From the NCBI GenBank assembly GCA_946478635.1, contig CAMLCX010000262.1, forward strand, positions 1 through 6,857: 6,857 nucleotides of DNA, given 5' to 3'. The notes beneath the pieces are model-generated. The model made no database searches and had not been told where the DNA came from. It saw nothing but the letters and a program-made list of their open reading frames with translations. Source of the DNA: an uncultured Pseudomonadota bacterium (GTDB taxonomy: Bacteria; Desulfobacterota_B; Binatia; UBA9968). Both the position numbers and the translations under genes were made by a program. Shown here in pieces: positions 6,465 through 6,857 of this stretch (within the stretch, counting starts at the first letter, position 1; every line of letters starts with the position of its first letter).

Positions 6465-6494
6465 TTGAACAAAGACCCGCGATCGCGATACATA
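6465..6494 (+). promoter_or_regulatory. Weak candidate promoter with an internal palindrome
   Basis: TTGAAC (6465-6470) and TACATA (6489-6494) are 18 nt apart and loosely resemble sigma-70 -35 and -10 boxes. The 10-base palindrome cgcgatcgcg (6478-6487) lies between them, where an operator could sit. The match to consensus is modest, so this is a suggestion only. Confidence 0.2.
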
Positions 6495-6498
6495 TACC

Positions 6499-6505
6499 AA
6501 AGGAG
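6499..6505 (+). promoter_or_regulatory. Strong Shine-Dalgarno site of the TPP-enzyme gene
   Basis: AAAGGAG lies 9 nt upstream of the ATG at 6515. It is the best ribosome site in the window and fixes the start of the downstream gene. Confidence 0.75.
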
Positions 6506-6514
6506 AAAACTTCA

Positions 6515-6857
6515 ATGGCTGATAACGGCGGCAAGCAAAAAACCGTGGCCCAGGCCTATCTCGAGGTCGCGGTGGACCACGGCGTCGACTATGTCTTCGG
6601 TCTGCCCGGCACGAGCGGTCAGGAATTCATCGGCACCATCGCCGATCAGGAAAAAGTCCGCTTCGTGCTCGCGCTCCACGAGACCTGCGTGGTTTCCATG
6701 GCCGACGGCCATGCGCGGGTCACTGGCCGGCCGTCCCTCGCCCAGGTAAGCACGCTGCCCGGGTCGGTCAACGCCGTCGGCGCCCTTTACGACGCGTACC
6801 GTGACCGCTCGCCGGTGGTGCTGACTTCAACCCACGTCGACACCCGCATCGTCGGCC
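6515..6857 (+). CDS. Thiamine-diphosphate-binding enzyme, N-terminal part, cut by window end
   Basis: The first 114 residues of a TPP-dependent enzyme of the acetolactate synthase / benzoylformate decarboxylase / pyruvate oxidase superfamily, still open at the window edge. Residues 10-34 (TVAQAYLEVAVDHGV, then VFGLPGTSG) match the start of the N-terminal pyrimidine-binding domain. LHETCVVSMADGHARVTGRP (54-73) is the signature 'HEQ-A-MADGYAR-TGKP' segment, with Glu56 as the conserved glutamate that activates the cofactor. LPGSVNAVGALYDAYRDRSPVV (81-102) matches 'GPG--N---G---A--D--PVL'. Family members run to about 520-600 aa, so about four fifths lies downstream. The specific reaction (2-oxoacid decarboxylation, acyloin formation, oxalyl-CoA or sulfoacetaldehyde chemistry) cannot be settled from this part. 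The 172-nt gap and strong ribosome site suggest it may be transcribed separately from the upstream operon. Confidence 0.85.
   Translation, partial: MADNGGKQKTVAQAYLEVAVDHGVDYVFGLPGTSGQEFIGTIADQEKVRFVLALHETCVVSMADGHARVTGRPSLAQVSTLPGSVNAVGALYDAYRDRSPVVLTSTHVDTRIVG

Noticed and set aside
6465..6749. Plus-strand open frame of 94 codons at the right end
   Set aside because: It is out of frame with the TPP-enzyme gene, which has the strong ribosome site and conserved motifs; it shows Arg/Ser-rich shadow composition.

Overview
The window looks like a moderately GC-rich bacterial chromosome segment. All real genes lie on the plus strand and are packed tightly. Orphan solute-binding proteins next to acyl-CoA and amidohydrolase catabolic genes, with short palindromic intergenic repeats, resemble uncultured soil or sediment lineages such as Binatota, Tectomicrobia, Rokubacteria or former Deltaproteobacteria. 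That placement is an inference from gene style, not from a marker gene, and is weak.

Layout. Positions 1-888 hold the 3' part of a periplasmic solute-binding protein. A 231-nt spacer with palindromic and short direct repeats follows (889-1119). Next come two closely related full-length binding proteins (1120-2262 and 2259-3398) joined by an ATGA overlap. All three are paralogues, and copies 2 and 3 are the closest pair. After 15 nt comes a different binding protein of the NMT1/SsuA type with no signal peptide (3414-4283). Then come a 3-hydroxyacyl-CoA dehydrogenase-like protein (4308-5513) and, overlapping its end by 14 nt, a metal-dependent amidohydrolase of the amidohydrolase-2 (ACMSD-like) family (5500-6342). 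A 172-nt spacer separates these from the 5' end of a thiamine-diphosphate enzyme of the acetolactate synthase/benzoylformate decarboxylase superfamily (6515 to the window end).

How it may fit together (inference). Positions 1120-6342 look like one transcription unit: two secreted binding proteins, a cytosolic ligand-binding-fold protein, an NAD-dependent dehydrogenase and a hydrolase or decarboxylase. This suggests capture and breakdown of a small organic acid or acyl/aromatic compound. No permease or ATPase gene is present, so the transporter partner and the substrate are unknown. The thiamine-diphosphate enzyme has its own strong Shine-Dalgarno site and may start a second unit.

No tRNA, rRNA, CRISPR array, transposase or convincing rho-independent terminator was seen. 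Long open frames on the minus strand and in alternative plus frames are shadows of the genes listed.
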